Below, piece after piece: positions 34,974-45,145 of a stretch of DNA of 64,000 nt. Each line of letters begins with the position of its first letter. Within the stretch, counting starts at the first letter, position 1. The translations under genes were made by a program, and so were the position numbers. The DNA is from Chryseobacterium flavum (GTDB lineage Bacteria > Bacteroidota > Bacteroidia > Flavobacteriales > Weeksellaceae), in the NCBI RefSeq assembly GCF_003385595.1, contig NZ_QNUE01000001.1, positions 372,001 through 436,000 of the forward strand, in the 5' to 3' direction. The notes beneath the pieces were generated by a model. It was not told the DNA's origin. It searched no databases and saw nothing but the letters and a program-made list of their open reading frames with translations.

Positions 34974-37130
34974 TTATTTCACAGGTTTAATAGAAACAGC
35001 GAAACCACCACTTCTCACCATTTTAAAATTAATTTTTGATTTGCTTGTAATCTCTTTTTTATAGATATTATAGCTTTGAGGGTTATCAATATAATCTGCA
35101 TCTTTTCCGTCTTCATAAATTGTTGCCTCATATTTTCTACCTTTATCAAGGAATGAGAAGTCTACGGTATATTCACGTCTGTTTTCGTCAGTAATTCCTC
35201 CTACAAACCAGTTTTCCGTTCCTTTGGCTTTTCTGGCTGTAATCACATAGTCTCCAGGTTCTGCTGATAAAATTTTAGTATCATCCCAATCTGCTGCCAC
35301 ATCTTTGATAAACTGGAATGCATCCATATGTTTTTTGTAATTCTCCGGAAGATCGGCTGCCATCTGAAGAGGCATATACATAGTTACATATAAAGCCAGC
35401 TGTTTCGCTAATGTGGTTTTTACAAAACGTTTGTCCCCAGGAAAATAGTAATCCAGCTTAGTCTGGAAGATTCCCGGTGTATAATCCATAGAGCCACCCA
35501 TCCATCTTGTAAACGGAAGAACGGTCTGATGATCCGGCTTGTTTCCTCCAAATGCTTCATACTCAGTTCCACGCGCTGCTTCAGCAGAAATATAGTTCGG
35601 GTAGGTACGGCTTTCTCCTGTAGGGCGAACAGATTCGTGAGAGTTCACCATAATCTTATATTCATTTGCTTTTTCTGCAATTCTGTAATAATGATTAATT
35701 GTCCATTGAGAATAATGATGTTCTCCTCTTGGAATAATATCACCTACATATCCTGTTTTCACAGCATCATACCCATATTTATTCATGGTCTGGAATGCTT
35801 TGTCTGCCCATCTTTCATAATTCGTTGCAGACCCTGATGTTTCATGGTGCATAATCAGCTTAATTCCTTTAGAATGTGCATAGTCATTCAGCATTTTGAT
35901 GTCAAAATCCGGGTAAGGAGTAATAAAATCGAAAACATATTCTTTGGAATGTCCAAACCAGTCTTCCCAACCAATATTCCAACCTTCGATCAATAACCCC
36001 TGAAATCCGTTTTCTGCAGCAAAGTCAATATATTCTTTCACTTTAGTATTGTTAGCAGCATGTTTTCCATTCGGGGTCAGTTTTGTGAAGTCTGTTTTTC
36101 CTAAATGAACATTTTCTGCTGTAGAATACGCCCATTGTGATTTACCGATGATCATCTCCCACCATACTCCCATATATTTTGTAGGATGGATATAAGAAGT
36201 ATCAGTATATTTTGTAGGTTCATTAAGGTTGAAAATCATTTTAGAATCCATCACCTGTTCTGCTTTCGGTGCCACAATAATAGTTCTCCAAGGAGTTACG
36301 GACGGAGTCTGAATATATCCTTTTGCACCCTGTCTGTCTGCAGTCAAATGTGTTTTAAACTTAAAATTCTGAGCATCAACTTCTAAATGAGAAGCAGGAT
36401 AATCCAATACCGCTGCCTCAGCAACGTTAATATATAATGGCTCTTTTCCTTCCCTTTTAAGCATTAAAGGAGATTGTACCGCATTTTTCACCAGGGTCTG
36501 TGAAGCATTGGCATCAAATGCCTTATCCCATCTTGCCGGAATTTCAGAAACTTTTGTTTCCTGGTATTGATACTCCTGGGAATCATAGTCTGCTACCATC
36601 CACCAGGCTTTCATATCCGTAGGAAAATCGATTTCAGAATCTTCTTCTCTGATTACAAAATAATTAAGATTTTTCTGTTGTGGAAACTCATATCGGAATC
36701 CCAACCCATCATTGAACAATCTGAATTTCACTACAATACTTCTGTCTGTAGAAGCCTGGTTTAATGTAATTGCTAATTCATTGTAATGATTAATATAATT
36801 TTTCTTTTCTCCAAGAACCGGCTGCCAGGTTTCATTTTTGGAGTCTCTTTTTTCATCTGTCTTTGCAAAGCCATTGTTCAGATCAAATTTTGCATCTTCC
36901 GGTTTGGCAATCTCAGAAGCAAATTTTATGGCTGTATCTTTAAATAATCTTAATCCCAATTTAGAATCTTCAACCACTACCGCACCATTATACTTCAGGT
37001 TATAGTAAGGTACTCCTTCTTTCAGCTGAAAATTCATTTCAAACTTCCCGTCCGGAGATTTCAGGGATTGTGCATTTACGCCTGCAAACATCATTGAGAG
37101 CAGAAGTGCTCCAACTGTAATTTTCTTCAT
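34974..37130 (-). CDS. susB: GH97 alpha-glucosidase (SusB-like)
   Basis: A 718-residue exported enzyme releasing glucose from maltodextrins. After signal peptide MKKITVGALLLSMMFAGVNA comes the N-terminal beta-supersandwich (to about 290) and a TIM barrel. Four glutamates fit the SusB active site at a constant offset of nine from the Bacteroides numbering I recall: Glu430 (MHHETSG), Glu499 (NSHESVRP), Glu517 (ISAEAARG) and Glu523 (GTEYEAF). That makes it the inverting alpha-glucosidase type rather than the retaining alpha-galactosidase type. It follows susE with a strong hairpin in the 75-base spacer. Confidence 0.93.
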   Translation of the reverse strand: MKKITVGALLLSMMFAGVNAQSLKSPDGKFEMNFQLKEGVPYYNLKYNGAVVVEDSKLGLRLFKDTAIKFASEIAKPEDAKFDLNNGFAKTDEKRDSKNETWQPVLGEKKNYINHYNELAITLNQASTDRSIVVKFRLFNDGLGFRYEFPQQKNLNYFVIREEDSEIDFPTDMKAWWMVADYDSQEYQYQETKVSEIPARWDKAFDANASQTLVKNAVQSPLMLKREGKEPLYINVAEAAVLDYPASHLEVDAQNFKFKTHLTADRQGAKGYIQTPSVTPWRTIIVAPKAEQVMDSKMIFNLNEPTKYTDTSYIHPTKYMGVWWEMIIGKSQWAYSTAENVHLGKTDFTKLTPNGKHAANNTKVKEYIDFAAENGFQGLLIEGWNIGWEDWFGHSKEYVFDFITPYPDFDIKMLNDYAHSKGIKLIMHHETSGSATNYERWADKAFQTMNKYGYDAVKTGYVGDIIPRGEHHYSQWTINHYYRIAEKANEYKIMVNSHESVRPTGESRTYPNYISAEAARGTEYEAFGGNKPDHQTVLPFTRWMGGSMDYTPGIFQTKLDYYFPGDKRFVKTTLAKQLALYVTMYMPLQMAADLPENYKKHMDAFQFIKDVAADWDDTKILSAEPGDYVITARKAKGTENWFVGGITDENRREYTVDFSFLDKGRKYEATIYEDGKDADYIDNPQSYNIYKKEITSKSKINFKMVRSGGFAVSIKPVK

Positions 37131-37159
37131 AATGACTATTTAATATCTTTAAAAAATAA

Positions 37160-37189
37160 ATAAGGTGCTGCGCCTGAGCAGCACCTTAT
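37160..37189 (-). terminator. Intercistronic hairpin/terminator between susE and GH97
   Basis: A perfect 12-bp stem ATAAGGTGCTGC/GCAGCACCTTAT with a 6-base loop follows the SusE/F gene, with a T-rich tract on the minus strand. It may reduce read-through into GH97 or stabilise the upstream susCDE mRNA. Confidence 0.8.
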
Positions 37190-37205
37190 CAAATTGTGGG
37201 TTTAT

Positions 37206-38324
37206 TTACAACTTTGTAATGGTTAATTTATAATATGCTGAATTATGTAAATCCAGTTCTATTTTATAGTTTCCTGTTTCAGACACCTTGTAGCCCGGAT
37301 CACCATCTACAGTATCTTCAGCATTAAAATAAGCCTGTACACTTTTTCCTGAAATCAGGGTTTCATCAGTCTTTTTAGGCTGGAATTTCAATGTCCAGCC
37401 ATCATTTGCCCTGAATTTGAAGAAACCTGAACTGTTCAGCATAATGGAATTAATGACAAAGGTTTTAGTAGCTGGATTATACACAAAATCTGTATCTGAG
37501 TTCCATCCTGTAGGTGTAGCATCTCCTATGATACCGAAGTTTGCCGGCACAGAAGAATAGGTGTTTGCAGCCCAGTCAACCTTAATATAATAGGTACCTG
37601 CTGCAGGGGCTTTTATGTCTGCTCCATCCAGTTTTAATTTTCCTGAATTGGTACCATCATCTCCTTTATTCCCTGCCCAGTCCTGATTAATAGAAAACTT
37701 ATATTTTCCATCTTCTGGTCCGCTAACCGTATTGATCCATATGAATCCTCTGTATTTATCATTTTTTTCCGGAGAAAACAAATTCGGTGAATTGGCAGGT
37801 GTCCAGTTTGCATATCCAGCTGCTCCTGCATAGCTGCCCGGAACATTAATCTTAGGATACACCAGATCAGGATTGGGTGTATATGGAGTTACTTTAAGCG
37901 CTATCACATTGGAATAAAAAGCTGCTGACCCAACGGATGTTTTCAGTCTCGCTTCAATTTCATTCACAACATCTGGTGTTGCTCCAATGCTAAACATCGC
38001 AGCATTCATTGCGGCATGCGTAACAGGCCCTGACGTTACATCATTCGGAAAATCAACAGATGCGCTTTTTTTAAAACCGTCTCCTTTAATACCGAATTCG
38101 ATTTCCTGACTGGGAACCACAGCAATATTGAATGTTGGTTTTGTCCATGTAAAATTAATTACAGCATCGTTAGCCGTAAGTTCATTAAGAACTAGTACTG
38201 TTTTATCGGAAGAAATTTTACCTGCAGCAGTTTCATTAATGATTGCCTGATCTTCATCTTTTTCACAAGAAACCATTACCCCCCCGATAAAAGCCATGGT
38301 TAGTATTTTAATTAAATTTTTCAT
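37206..38324 (-). CDS. susE: SusE/SusF-like starch-binding outer-membrane lipoprotein
   Basis: A 372-residue surface lipoprotein that binds starch. The signal peptide ends in the lipobox MVSCEKDE. An N-terminal SusE domain (SSDKTVLVLNELTANDAVI, FTWTKPTF) is followed by two carbohydrate-binding-like modules, one around YPKINVPGSYAGAAGYANW and one starting FGIIGDATPTGWNSDTDF. The start is the ATG at 38324; a TTG two codons earlier is unlikely. It follows susD by 18 bases. Confidence 0.85.
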   Translation of the reverse strand: MKNLIKILTMAFIGGVMVSCEKDEDQAIINETAAGKISSDKTVLVLNELTANDAVINFTWTKPTFNIAVVPSQEIEFGIKGDGFKKSASVDFPNDVTSGPVTHAAMNAAMFSIGATPDVVNEIEARLKTSVGSAAFYSNVIALKVTPYTPNPDLVYPKINVPGSYAGAAGYANWTPANSPNLFSPEKNDKYRGFIWINTVSGPEDGKYKFSINQDWAGNKGDDGTNSGKLKLDGADIKAPAAGTYYIKVDWAANTYSSVPANFGIIGDATPTGWNSDTDFVYNPATKTFVINSIMLNSSGFFKFRANDGWTLKFQPKKTDETLISGKSVQAYFNAEDTVDGDPGYKVSETGNYKIELDLHNSAYYKLTITKL

Positions 38325-38342
38325 TTTCAACAGTATTAAAAG

Positions 38343-39944
38343 TTAATAACCAGGGTTTTGAATCAGGTTAGGATTAGCTATAATATCTTTATTCGGGATC
38401 GGGAAAAGATTTCTGTAACTTTCTACAGCTTTACCATCTTTAATGTTACCTTTCCATGGCCATAGGTAATCTCCTGTAGTATATTTATTAAAACGTATCA
38501 GATCACTTCTTCTGGTTGCTTCCCAGGATAATTCCCTCGCTCTTTCGTCCAGAATAAAATTCAGATTTATTGAAGATACATTTCCATTTGTATTACCATA
38601 TGCACGCTGTCTCAATTGGTTAATGTAACCTATTGCTGTTGCCTGATCACCACCTGCTCCACCTCTCAATACAGCTTCTGCATACATCAGATAAATATCT
38701 GCTAAACGATATAAAGGAATATCTGCCTCTACCCAATTGTCATGTGCCCCCGCAGATCCATTACTTTTTATATTCTTATATTTTATGAAAGCATAGCCAT
38801 CTGTGAAGGAACCCAGGTCATTAATTTCTAAATTTTGTCCGGCAGTATAAAATCTACCTCTATGATCACTCCCGTTGGCAGGGAACAGATTAACAAATGA
38901 TTTCGTTGTTCTTAATCCGCTCCAGCCACCATTGATTCCAAAATCAGAAGCTGTCATACTTCCTCCTACCGCAGCATGTACCAGATAAGTAGTTCCACCA
39001 TTGGTCTGTGTATTAATCCCATCAAAATTAACACTAAGAATTTGCTCCGGATTATTAATGTTATTATCTGCAAGAAACAGATCATCATACTTCGGTTTTA
39101 AAGAATAACCGGCTGCAATTACTTTATTACAATATGTAATACAATCCGTATTTCTCTGTGTTCCTGTGTATACCTCTGCATTTAGGTATAATTTTGCCAA
39201 TAATGACCATGCAGCTGCTTTGTCAGCTCTTCCGTATTCATTGGTTTTAGGATCTTTTAATTCTCCTGCTACTGCAAGCAATTCAGATTCAATAAAATTA
39301 AATAATGCTTTTCTTTCTATTCTTTGCGGCGGATTTGCAGACCCTGGCATATATGTTTCATCTACAAATGGAACATTTCCAAACATATCTATCGCATGAT
39401 AATATGACTGGGCCCTTAAAAAACGTGCCTCTGCCCTCATTAATTTTGCCTGGGTAAGGTTATCTCCCGTAATATTATTAGCTGCTAATTTTTCATCTGT
39501 TACATTTCTAAGAAACTCGTTGCAAAAAGCGATTTCTGTGTACACTCTATAATACATGGCTGCAATAAATTCATTGGAAGAGTCCCAGGTCATTTTATGA
39601 AGGGTATGAAGATTTCCATCATTCCATCCTATGACCGCTTCATCAGTTGTAATTACATTCAAGGTATATAATAATCTTGTATATTGGGAGAACCCTCCAT
39701 TAATACCATTGATATCACTATCAGGCTGATCTCCGTCACCACTTACCTGTCCTCCCATAGCAAGACCGCCATAGAGCTTTGCTAAAATATTTTTATAATT
39801 AGAAAAGTCTTTGTAAATGCTGGCTGAAGTAACATCAGTAATAGGTTCTCTTTCAAGGTCACCCACACATGACGCCGTAGTCAGTAAAAAAGCAGCAGAA
39901 AGAGGCAGTACTATATTTTTAAGTTTGATTTTATTAAGTTTCAT
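38343..39944 (-). CDS. susD: SusD/RagB-like nutrient-binding outer-membrane lipoprotein
   Basis: A 533-residue lipoprotein that caps the SusC transporter and captures glycans. The signal peptide ends LTTASC. TPR-rich SusD signatures follow: AKLMRAEARFLRAQSYYHAIDMFGNVPFVDE (about 160-190), AAWSLLAKLYLNAEVYTG, and the C-terminal IPLYRLADIYLMYAEAVLRGG with LDERARELSWEATRRSDLIR. It lies 12 bases after susC and is surely cotranscribed with it. Confidence 0.94.
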   Translation of the reverse strand: MKLNKIKLKNIVLPLSAAFLLTTASCVGDLEREPITDVTSASIYKDFSNYKNILAKLYGGLAMGGQVSGDGDQPDSDINGINGGFSQYTRLLYTLNVITTDEAVIGWNDGNLHTLHKMTWDSSNEFIAAMYYRVYTEIAFCNEFLRNVTDEKLAANNITGDNLTQAKLMRAEARFLRAQSYYHAIDMFGNVPFVDETYMPGSANPPQRIERKALFNFIESELLAVAGELKDPKTNEYGRADKAAAWSLLAKLYLNAEVYTGTQRNTDCITYCNKVIAAGYSLKPKYDDLFLADNNINNPEQILSVNFDGINTQTNGGTTYLVHAAVGGSMTASDFGINGGWSGLRTTKSFVNLFPANGSDHRGRFYTAGQNLEINDLGSFTDGYAFIKYKNIKSNGSAGAHDNWVEADIPLYRLADIYLMYAEAVLRGGAGGDQATAIGYINQLRQRAYGNTNGNVSSINLNFILDERARELSWEATRRSDLIRFNKYTTGDYLWPWKGNIKDGKAVESYRNLFPIPNKDIIANPNLIQNPGY

Positions 39945-39956
39945 CGTAATAATTAT

Positions 39957-42752
39957 TTAAAATTGAAAATTAAATCCTAAAGAATATATTTTAGGCATTT
40001 GATAATATCCGTTATCTATTCCTCCAAATACTTCAGGGTCTACCCCTGTATATTTTGTGATTACGAAAACGTTTTGTGCCATACCATATATTTTCAGGTT
40101 ACTTCCTTTAGAGAAAACCTCACCGAAATTATATCCAATGTTGATATTATCCAATCTTAAGAACGATGCGTTTTCAACATAAATATCTGATTTATATTGA
40201 GGTACGGAAAATTTATATTCCGGAGCTGTATTGAATACATTTTGAAGATACTCATTGGTAGAGGCAGATTGCAGTGAGCTGTTGGAGGCCATATTGTTAT
40301 AGACATAGTTTCCTAATACAGCTCTTGCACTAAGAGCAAAATCCCAATTTTTATGTGAAACTTTTGTTGAGAACCCTAAGATAGCATCCGGAGTAGTAGA
40401 CTTATAGTAATACATATCTTTAGGAGTAATCATTCCATCTCCATTCCGGTCAACAAATGCTCCATCTACAGGTTTTCCGTTATTATCATATACTTGCTGA
40501 TATACCCAGAAAGAGTTTGGTGCATACCCTACAGCATGTGCCTGAATTCTGTTTCCGGAACCACCTTCAATTCCTCCGACTTCCATATTGAATGATTCAT
40601 CAGCCCTGTCTTTTAATTTGGTTACAATTGGCTTATAGTGTGTTGCATTAAAGCTTAGTTCCCAGGTAGTCTTTTCATTCTTAACTGGAACTACTGTAAT
40701 ACTTCCTTCAATACCTTCATTCTTCATATCTCCCACATTCTGCCAGCTTGCATTACTTAATCCTCCGGCAGGTTCATCAGCATATACCAACAGATCTTTT
40801 GTATCTTTTCTGAAAAGATCGATGGATCCGGTAATCCTATTGGTAGCAAAACCAAAATCCAATCCTATATTTTTTGTCGTTGTAGTCTCCCAGGTAAGGT
40901 TTGGATTGTAATTAGCAGGTCTGAACATATAATAATATTCATTTCCAAATTGATAATTAGCACCCGGATAACTTGGATTATACGCAGCAAATGCCGGATA
41001 ATTGTTAGGTTTATTCCCGTTTAAAGCCGGCAACTCCTGCTGTCCTGTTTTCCCCCATCCGGCTCTCAGCTTCAAAGTACTGATTGAGGATATATTTTTA
41101 ATAAAATTTTCTTCATTCAGCTTCCATGCCAAAGAAACTCCCGGGAAAACACCCCATACATTATCTCTTGTACCATTAAAAAATCTTGAAGAACCATCTT
41201 TACGTACTGAACCGGAAATGATATACTTATTGGCTACAGTAAAAATAGCCCTTCCGTAAAATGATATCAATGTATTTTGGGTTTCAAAATCAAGATCCGG
41301 AGGTAATGTCGTTCCATTTCCTCTGTATGTAACAGCTCCGGGGATGATTGTACGGAAATCCTGATAAGCATATCCTGCAGTCACGTCTACCCCTGTATTG
41401 ATAGCTGTTATATTTTTAACATAGTTAAAGTAGGTTTCAAGAAGTTTATTTTTCTTTTCCATCGAATACAAATTCGAACTTCCTTTATCACCATATCCAG
41501 GTCTGTAAATGGCATCCTTAAACTTGTGTCCTTCACTTTTGGTATAATCATATCCGGCATTTACATTAAAATGCAAGTCAGGAAGAAAATGAAACTTATA
41601 ATCCAACTGAATATTCCCCAATCCTCTTGTTACAGACGAAATATCACGTATTCCGTCAATCATTCCAAGTGGATTTGAATTTGCATTTACGTTATATCCT
41701 GTTGCCGATCCTGCATCCAACCATTCATAATAACCGCCATATTTGGTATTTCCTGAATACACCGGCTGGGTGGGATCGAAATAGGTAGCAGCTTTAATTA
41801 CTCCACCATCCACAAATCGATTATCTGTAAAAGTTCCTTTTGCATTTACATTTACCGATAAATGATTGTCAAAGAATTTTGGATTCAAGTTCAACCCTAC
41901 TGAAGTTCTCCGGAAAGAATTGGACCTTACAATCCCATTTTGTTCATTATAACCTAAAGACAAGCGGTAAGGAAGCCCTTTAATTCCTCCTGAAAGAGCC
42001 ACATTATTATCTGTACCCCATGCTGTCTGATAGATAAGGTCTTGCCAGTTAGTATCAGCATTACCTAGCTTGGTTTTATAATTTGCTGGTGCATAGGTAT
42101 TGACAAAGTCTCTAAATTCCTGGGCATTCAATACATCCACATTTCCCATTTTTGTAGACAATGAAGTTACTGTTGAGAAATTGATTTTAAATTTTCCGGC
42201 ACTCCCTTTTTTGGTTGTAATCAATATAACCCCATTTGAAGCTCTGTTTCCGTAAATTGCTGTAGCAGAAGCATCTTTCAGTATATCGAATGTTTCAATG
42301 TCATTCGGGTTTATTAAAGATAAAGGATCTGATGCCCCGTTAACTCCCACAAAATCCTGAGGAACCCCGTCAATAACAATAAGCGGCGAGTTTTCACCAC
42401 TTAAAGATGATGTTCCTCTGATTCTGATCTTTGTTCCTGATCCAGGGGCTCCACTGTTATTGGTAATCTGTACTCCGGGGGTTTTACCTTGGATCAGCTG
42501 ACCCGCAGATGTGGCACCTCCGTTAAAATCTTTCGCTGTAACAGAAGTGATAGATCCTGTAAGATCAGACTTTTTCTGCTTTCCATATCCGATCAGAACA
42601 ACCTCTTCGATTTTCTTTTCCTGCGGAATAGAGTCTTTGGTCTGTGCATGCACTATTGAGCTGGCCAATAAAAAAGCAGGCGCAATTTTTAATACTGTTG
42701 TAAAATTCTTCACAATCTTATTTTTATAGTTTCGTTTATTCGTTTTTGGCAT
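39957..42752 (-). CDS. susC: SusC/RagA-type TonB-linked outer-membrane transporter
   Basis: A 931-residue outer-membrane barrel that imports maltodextrins with SusD. After the signal peptide (ending ASSIVHAQ) come a TonB-box/plug start (KIEEVVLIGYGKQKKSDLTG) and the plug motifs IRIRGTSSLSGENSPLIVIDG and ILKDASATAIYGNRASNGVI. The barrel ends in a terminal Phe (YSLGFNFQF). Most SusC proteins carry a carboxypeptidase-like beta domain before the plug; here it is absent, so the plug begins near residue 45. It is the first gene of the sus operon, with a spacer of 291 bases to the divergent metG. Confidence 0.94.
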   Translation of the reverse strand: MPKTNKRNYKNKIVKNFTTVLKIAPAFLLASSIVHAQTKDSIPQEKKIEEVVLIGYGKQKKSDLTGSITSVTAKDFNGGATSAGQLIQGKTPGVQITNNSGAPGSGTKIRIRGTSSLSGENSPLIVIDGVPQDFVGVNGASDPLSLINPNDIETFDILKDASATAIYGNRASNGVILITTKKGSAGKFKINFSTVTSLSTKMGNVDVLNAQEFRDFVNTYAPANYKTKLGNADTNWQDLIYQTAWGTDNNVALSGGIKGLPYRLSLGYNEQNGIVRSNSFRRTSVGLNLNPKFFDNHLSVNVNAKGTFTDNRFVDGGVIKAATYFDPTQPVYSGNTKYGGYYEWLDAGSATGYNVNANSNPLGMIDGIRDISSVTRGLGNIQLDYKFHFLPDLHFNVNAGYDYTKSEGHKFKDAIYRPGYGDKGSSNLYSMEKKNKLLETYFNYVKNITAINTGVDVTAGYAYQDFRTIIPGAVTYRGNGTTLPPDLDFETQNTLISFYGRAIFTVANKYIISGSVRKDGSSRFFNGTRDNVWGVFPGVSLAWKLNEENFIKNISSISTLKLRAGWGKTGQQELPALNGNKPNNYPAFAAYNPSYPGANYQFGNEYYYMFRPANYNPNLTWETTTTKNIGLDFGFATNRITGSIDLFRKDTKDLLVYADEPAGGLSNASWQNVGDMKNEGIEGSITVVPVKNEKTTWELSFNATHYKPIVTKLKDRADESFNMEVGGIEGGSGNRIQAHAVGYAPNSFWVYQQVYDNNGKPVDGAFVDRNGDGMITPKDMYYYKSTTPDAILGFSTKVSHKNWDFALSARAVLGNYVYNNMASNSSLQSASTNEYLQNVFNTAPEYKFSVPQYKSDIYVENASFLRLDNINIGYNFGEVFSKGSNLKIYGMAQNVFVITKYTGVDPEVFGGIDNGYYQMPKIYSLGFNFQF

Positions 42753-42881
42753 GAAGCCAGTTTTGCAATTTATAAAAAAAATAGAATTATTATAAAATTA
42801 ATATAATTTAGGATAAAATTATGTATATTACGATACTTATATAAATTAATTATCTAAAATCCAATAATTTAAATGATACTA

Positions 42882-42957
42882 TGTTAAGCATAACACACGT
42901 ATTTCTTTAACATAAAGTTAAACAATTGTTTAACTTTATTTCATGTTTAGCATGAAA
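42882..42957. promoter_or_regulatory. Cluster of three inverted repeats between susC and metG, including a 26-bp perfect palindrome
   Basis: Within the divergent susC-metG spacer (42753-43043) there are three dyads. TGTTA-AGCA-TAACA lies at 42882-42895. A perfect 26-bp palindrome with centre TTAAACAATTGTTTAA lies at 42913-42938. TTTCATG-TTTAG-CATGAAA lies at 42939-42957. The palindrome starts 161 bases upstream of the susC start. It is a good operator candidate for the sus operon, though no regulator gene is nearby. Confidence 0.6.
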
Positions 42958-43015
42958 AAAAACTCTACTGAGCCGGAATAACTCCACAAATAAGGGCTAT
43001 TCAACAGATAATCCT

Positions 43016-43023
43016 TATCTTTG
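43016..43023 (+). promoter_or_regulatory. -7 promoter box of metG
   Basis: TATCTTTG, a perfect TAnnTTTG match, ends 20 bases before the metG ATG. No TTG at the standard distance. Confidence 0.6.
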
Positions 43024-43043
43024 CATCCAAAACTTTACTATAA

Positions 43044-45080
43044 ATGTCAAACAGAAAGATGATTACGGCAGCTTTGCCTTATGCAAACGGACCGGTTCAT
43101 ATAGGGCATTTGGCAGGTGTTTATATTCCTGCGGATGTTTACGCAAGATTTCAGAGAAGATTAGGAAAGGATGTAGCGTTTATCTGTGGTTCGGATGAGC
43201 ACGGTATTCCTATTACCATAAGAGCTAAAAAAGAAGGAGTCACTCCACAGGATATCGTGGACAAGTATCACGAAATCATCAAAAAGTCTTTTTCGGATCT
43301 GGGAATTTCATTTGATGAGTATTCAAGAACCACCTCTAAAAAGCATTATGAAACCAGCCAGGATTTCTTTAAGGTTTTATATGAGAAAGGAAAATTCACA
43401 GAAGAAATTTCGGAACAATATTTTGATGAACAGGCAGAAGAATTCCTTGCAGACCGTTATATTGTAGGAACATGCCCGAACTGTGGTAATGAAAATGCTT
43501 ATGGAGACCAGTGCGAGAAATGTGGTTCTACCCTTTCTCCTTCTGAACTCATCAATCCAAAATCAATGCTTAGCGGAAATGTCCCGGTACTTAAAGAAAC
43601 CAAGAACTGGTATCTTCCTTTGAATGAATACGAAGATTTCCTGAATGACTGGATCATTGAAGGCCATAAAGATGATTGGAAACCCAATGTATACGGACAG
43701 GTTAAATCATGGCTGAATGATGGTCTTAAACCTCGTGCAATGACCAGAGATCTGAACTGGGGTGTTCCTGTTCCGCTTCCAAATGCAGAAGGAAAAGTAC
43801 TGTACGTATGGTTTGATGCACCAATCGGGTATATCTCTTTCACCAAAGAATGGGCAGAAAAAAACGGAAAAGACTGGAAAGATTACTGGCAAAGTGAAAA
43901 CAGTGATCTGATACACTTTATCGGAAAAGATAATATTGTATTCCACTGTATTATTTTTCCTTCGATGATGAAAGCTCACGGAGATTACATTATGCCGGCC
44001 AATGTTCCTGCTTTTGAATTCCTGAACCTTGAGAACGATAAGATTTCCACTTCAAGAAACTGGGCAGTATGGGCGCATGAATATGTGGAAGATTTCCCCG
44101 GACAACAGGATGTTTTAAGATATGCTCTGCTTTCATCTGCTCCGGAAACAAAGGATAACAACTTTACCTGGAAGGATTTCCAGACTAAGAATAATTCTGA
44201 ATTGGTAGGGATCTTCGGAAACTTTATCAACAGAGTTGCTGTTCTTATTCATAAATATTACGATGGTGTTGTTCCACAAGGTGATGTAAACAGTCCTGAA
44301 TTGCAGGAAATAAGTAAATCGGCAAAAGAAATTGCAGGATTCCTTGAAAATTATGAATTCAGAAATTCTTTAACTGCTTTAATGAACCTTGCCCGTTTCG
44401 GGAACCAGTATCTTCAGACCGAAGAACCGTGGAAAACCATTAAAGATAATCCGGAAAAAACGGCTCAGTCCTTATTCATTGGAGCACAGATTGCAGTGGC
44501 TTTAGCTCAGTTATGTGAACCTTTCATGCCTTTCAGTTCTGAAAAGCTGTTGAATATGTTCAATGTTGAAAAGAAAGACTGGAGTACTGTTGAAAATCAG
44601 TCAGTGCTAATTGAAACGGGACATAAAATCAATGAAGCATCTCTTCTTTTCTCAAAAATTGAAGATGATGTCATCGAAGCTCAGATTCAAAAGCTGGAAG
44701 ACACAAAACAAAACAATAAAAAAACAAATCCTAACGCAAACCCAATGAAAGAAGAGATCACATTTGATGATTTTGCTAAAATAGACCTTAGAACAGCTAC
44801 TATTTTAGAAGCTGAAAAAGTAGAAAAAGCAGATAAATTATTAAAACTTACTGTAGATACAGGGGTAGATGTAAGAACTGTTGTTTCTGGTATAGCAGAG
44901 AGCTTTACTCCTGAAGAAGTAATCGGAAAGCAGGTTATGATTCTTCTGAACCTTGCTCCTAGAAAGATCAGAGGAATTGAATCTCAGGGAATGTTATTGT
45001 TAACAACAAAACCAGACGGAAAATTATCTTTCGTAACACCGGATGACAGCAATGTTGAAAACGGTATTGAGATCGGATAA
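43044..45080 (+). CDS. metG: Methionyl-tRNA synthetase with C-terminal tRNA-binding domain
   Basis: Charges tRNA(Met) with methionine. The 678-residue protein has the HIGH signature at 19-22 (PVHIGHLAG), a zinc site with Cys144, Cys147, Cys157 and Cys160, and the KMSKS-like KISTS at 333-337. A C-terminal EMAP/tRBD tRNA-binding domain begins near 572 ([39 protein letters not shown]), joined by a linker rich in Lys/Asn/Gln. This is the long MetRS form. Expression is from its own promoter, with a terminator following. Confidence 0.98.
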   Translation: MSNRKMITAALPYANGPVHIGHLAGVYIPADVYARFQRRLGKDVAFICGSDEHGIPITIRAKKEGVTPQDIVDKYHEIIKKSFSDLGISFDEYSRTTSKKHYETSQDFFKVLYEKGKFTEEISEQYFDEQAEEFLADRYIVGTCPNCGNENAYGDQCEKCGSTLSPSELINPKSMLSGNVPVLKETKNWYLPLNEYEDFLNDWIIEGHKDDWKPNVYGQVKSWLNDGLKPRAMTRDLNWGVPVPLPNAEGKVLYVWFDAPIGYISFTKEWAEKNGKDWKDYWQSENSDLIHFIGKDNIVFHCIIFPSMMKAHGDYIMPANVPAFEFLNLENDKISTSRNWAVWAHEYVEDFPGQQDVLRYALLSSAPETKDNNFTWKDFQTKNNSELVGIFGNFINRVAVLIHKYYDGVVPQGDVNSPELQEISKSAKEIAGFLENYEFRNSLTALMNLARFGNQYLQTEEPWKTIKDNPEKTAQSLFIGAQIAVALAQLCEPFMPFSSEKLLNMFNVEKKDWSTVENQSVLIETGHKINEASLLFSKIEDDVIEAQIQKLEDTKQNNKKTNPNANPMKEEITFDDFAKIDLRTATILEAEKVEKADKLLKLTVDTGVDVRTVVSGIAESFTPEEVIGKQVMILLNLAPRKIRGIESQGMLLLTTKPDGKLSFVTPDDSNVENGIEIG

Positions 45081-45102
45081 TTAAAATCCTTATAAAGATA
45101 AC

Positions 45103-45134
45103 AGGCTGTTTCACCAGAAGCAGCCTTTCTTTTT
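45103..45134 (+). terminator. Terminator after metG
   Basis: AGGCTGTTTC pairs with GAAGCAGCCT (one wobble) around ACCA, followed by TTCTTTTT, 22 bases after the metG stop. It sits between metG and the next plus-strand gene. Confidence 0.8.
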
Positions 45135-45145
45135 ATATACAGTAT

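Noticed and set aside
18536..42752. Insertion sequence, integrase or att site bounding the toxin block
   Set aside because: No transposase, integrase or flanking direct repeats were seen at either edge, so the proposed insertion has no visible mechanism.
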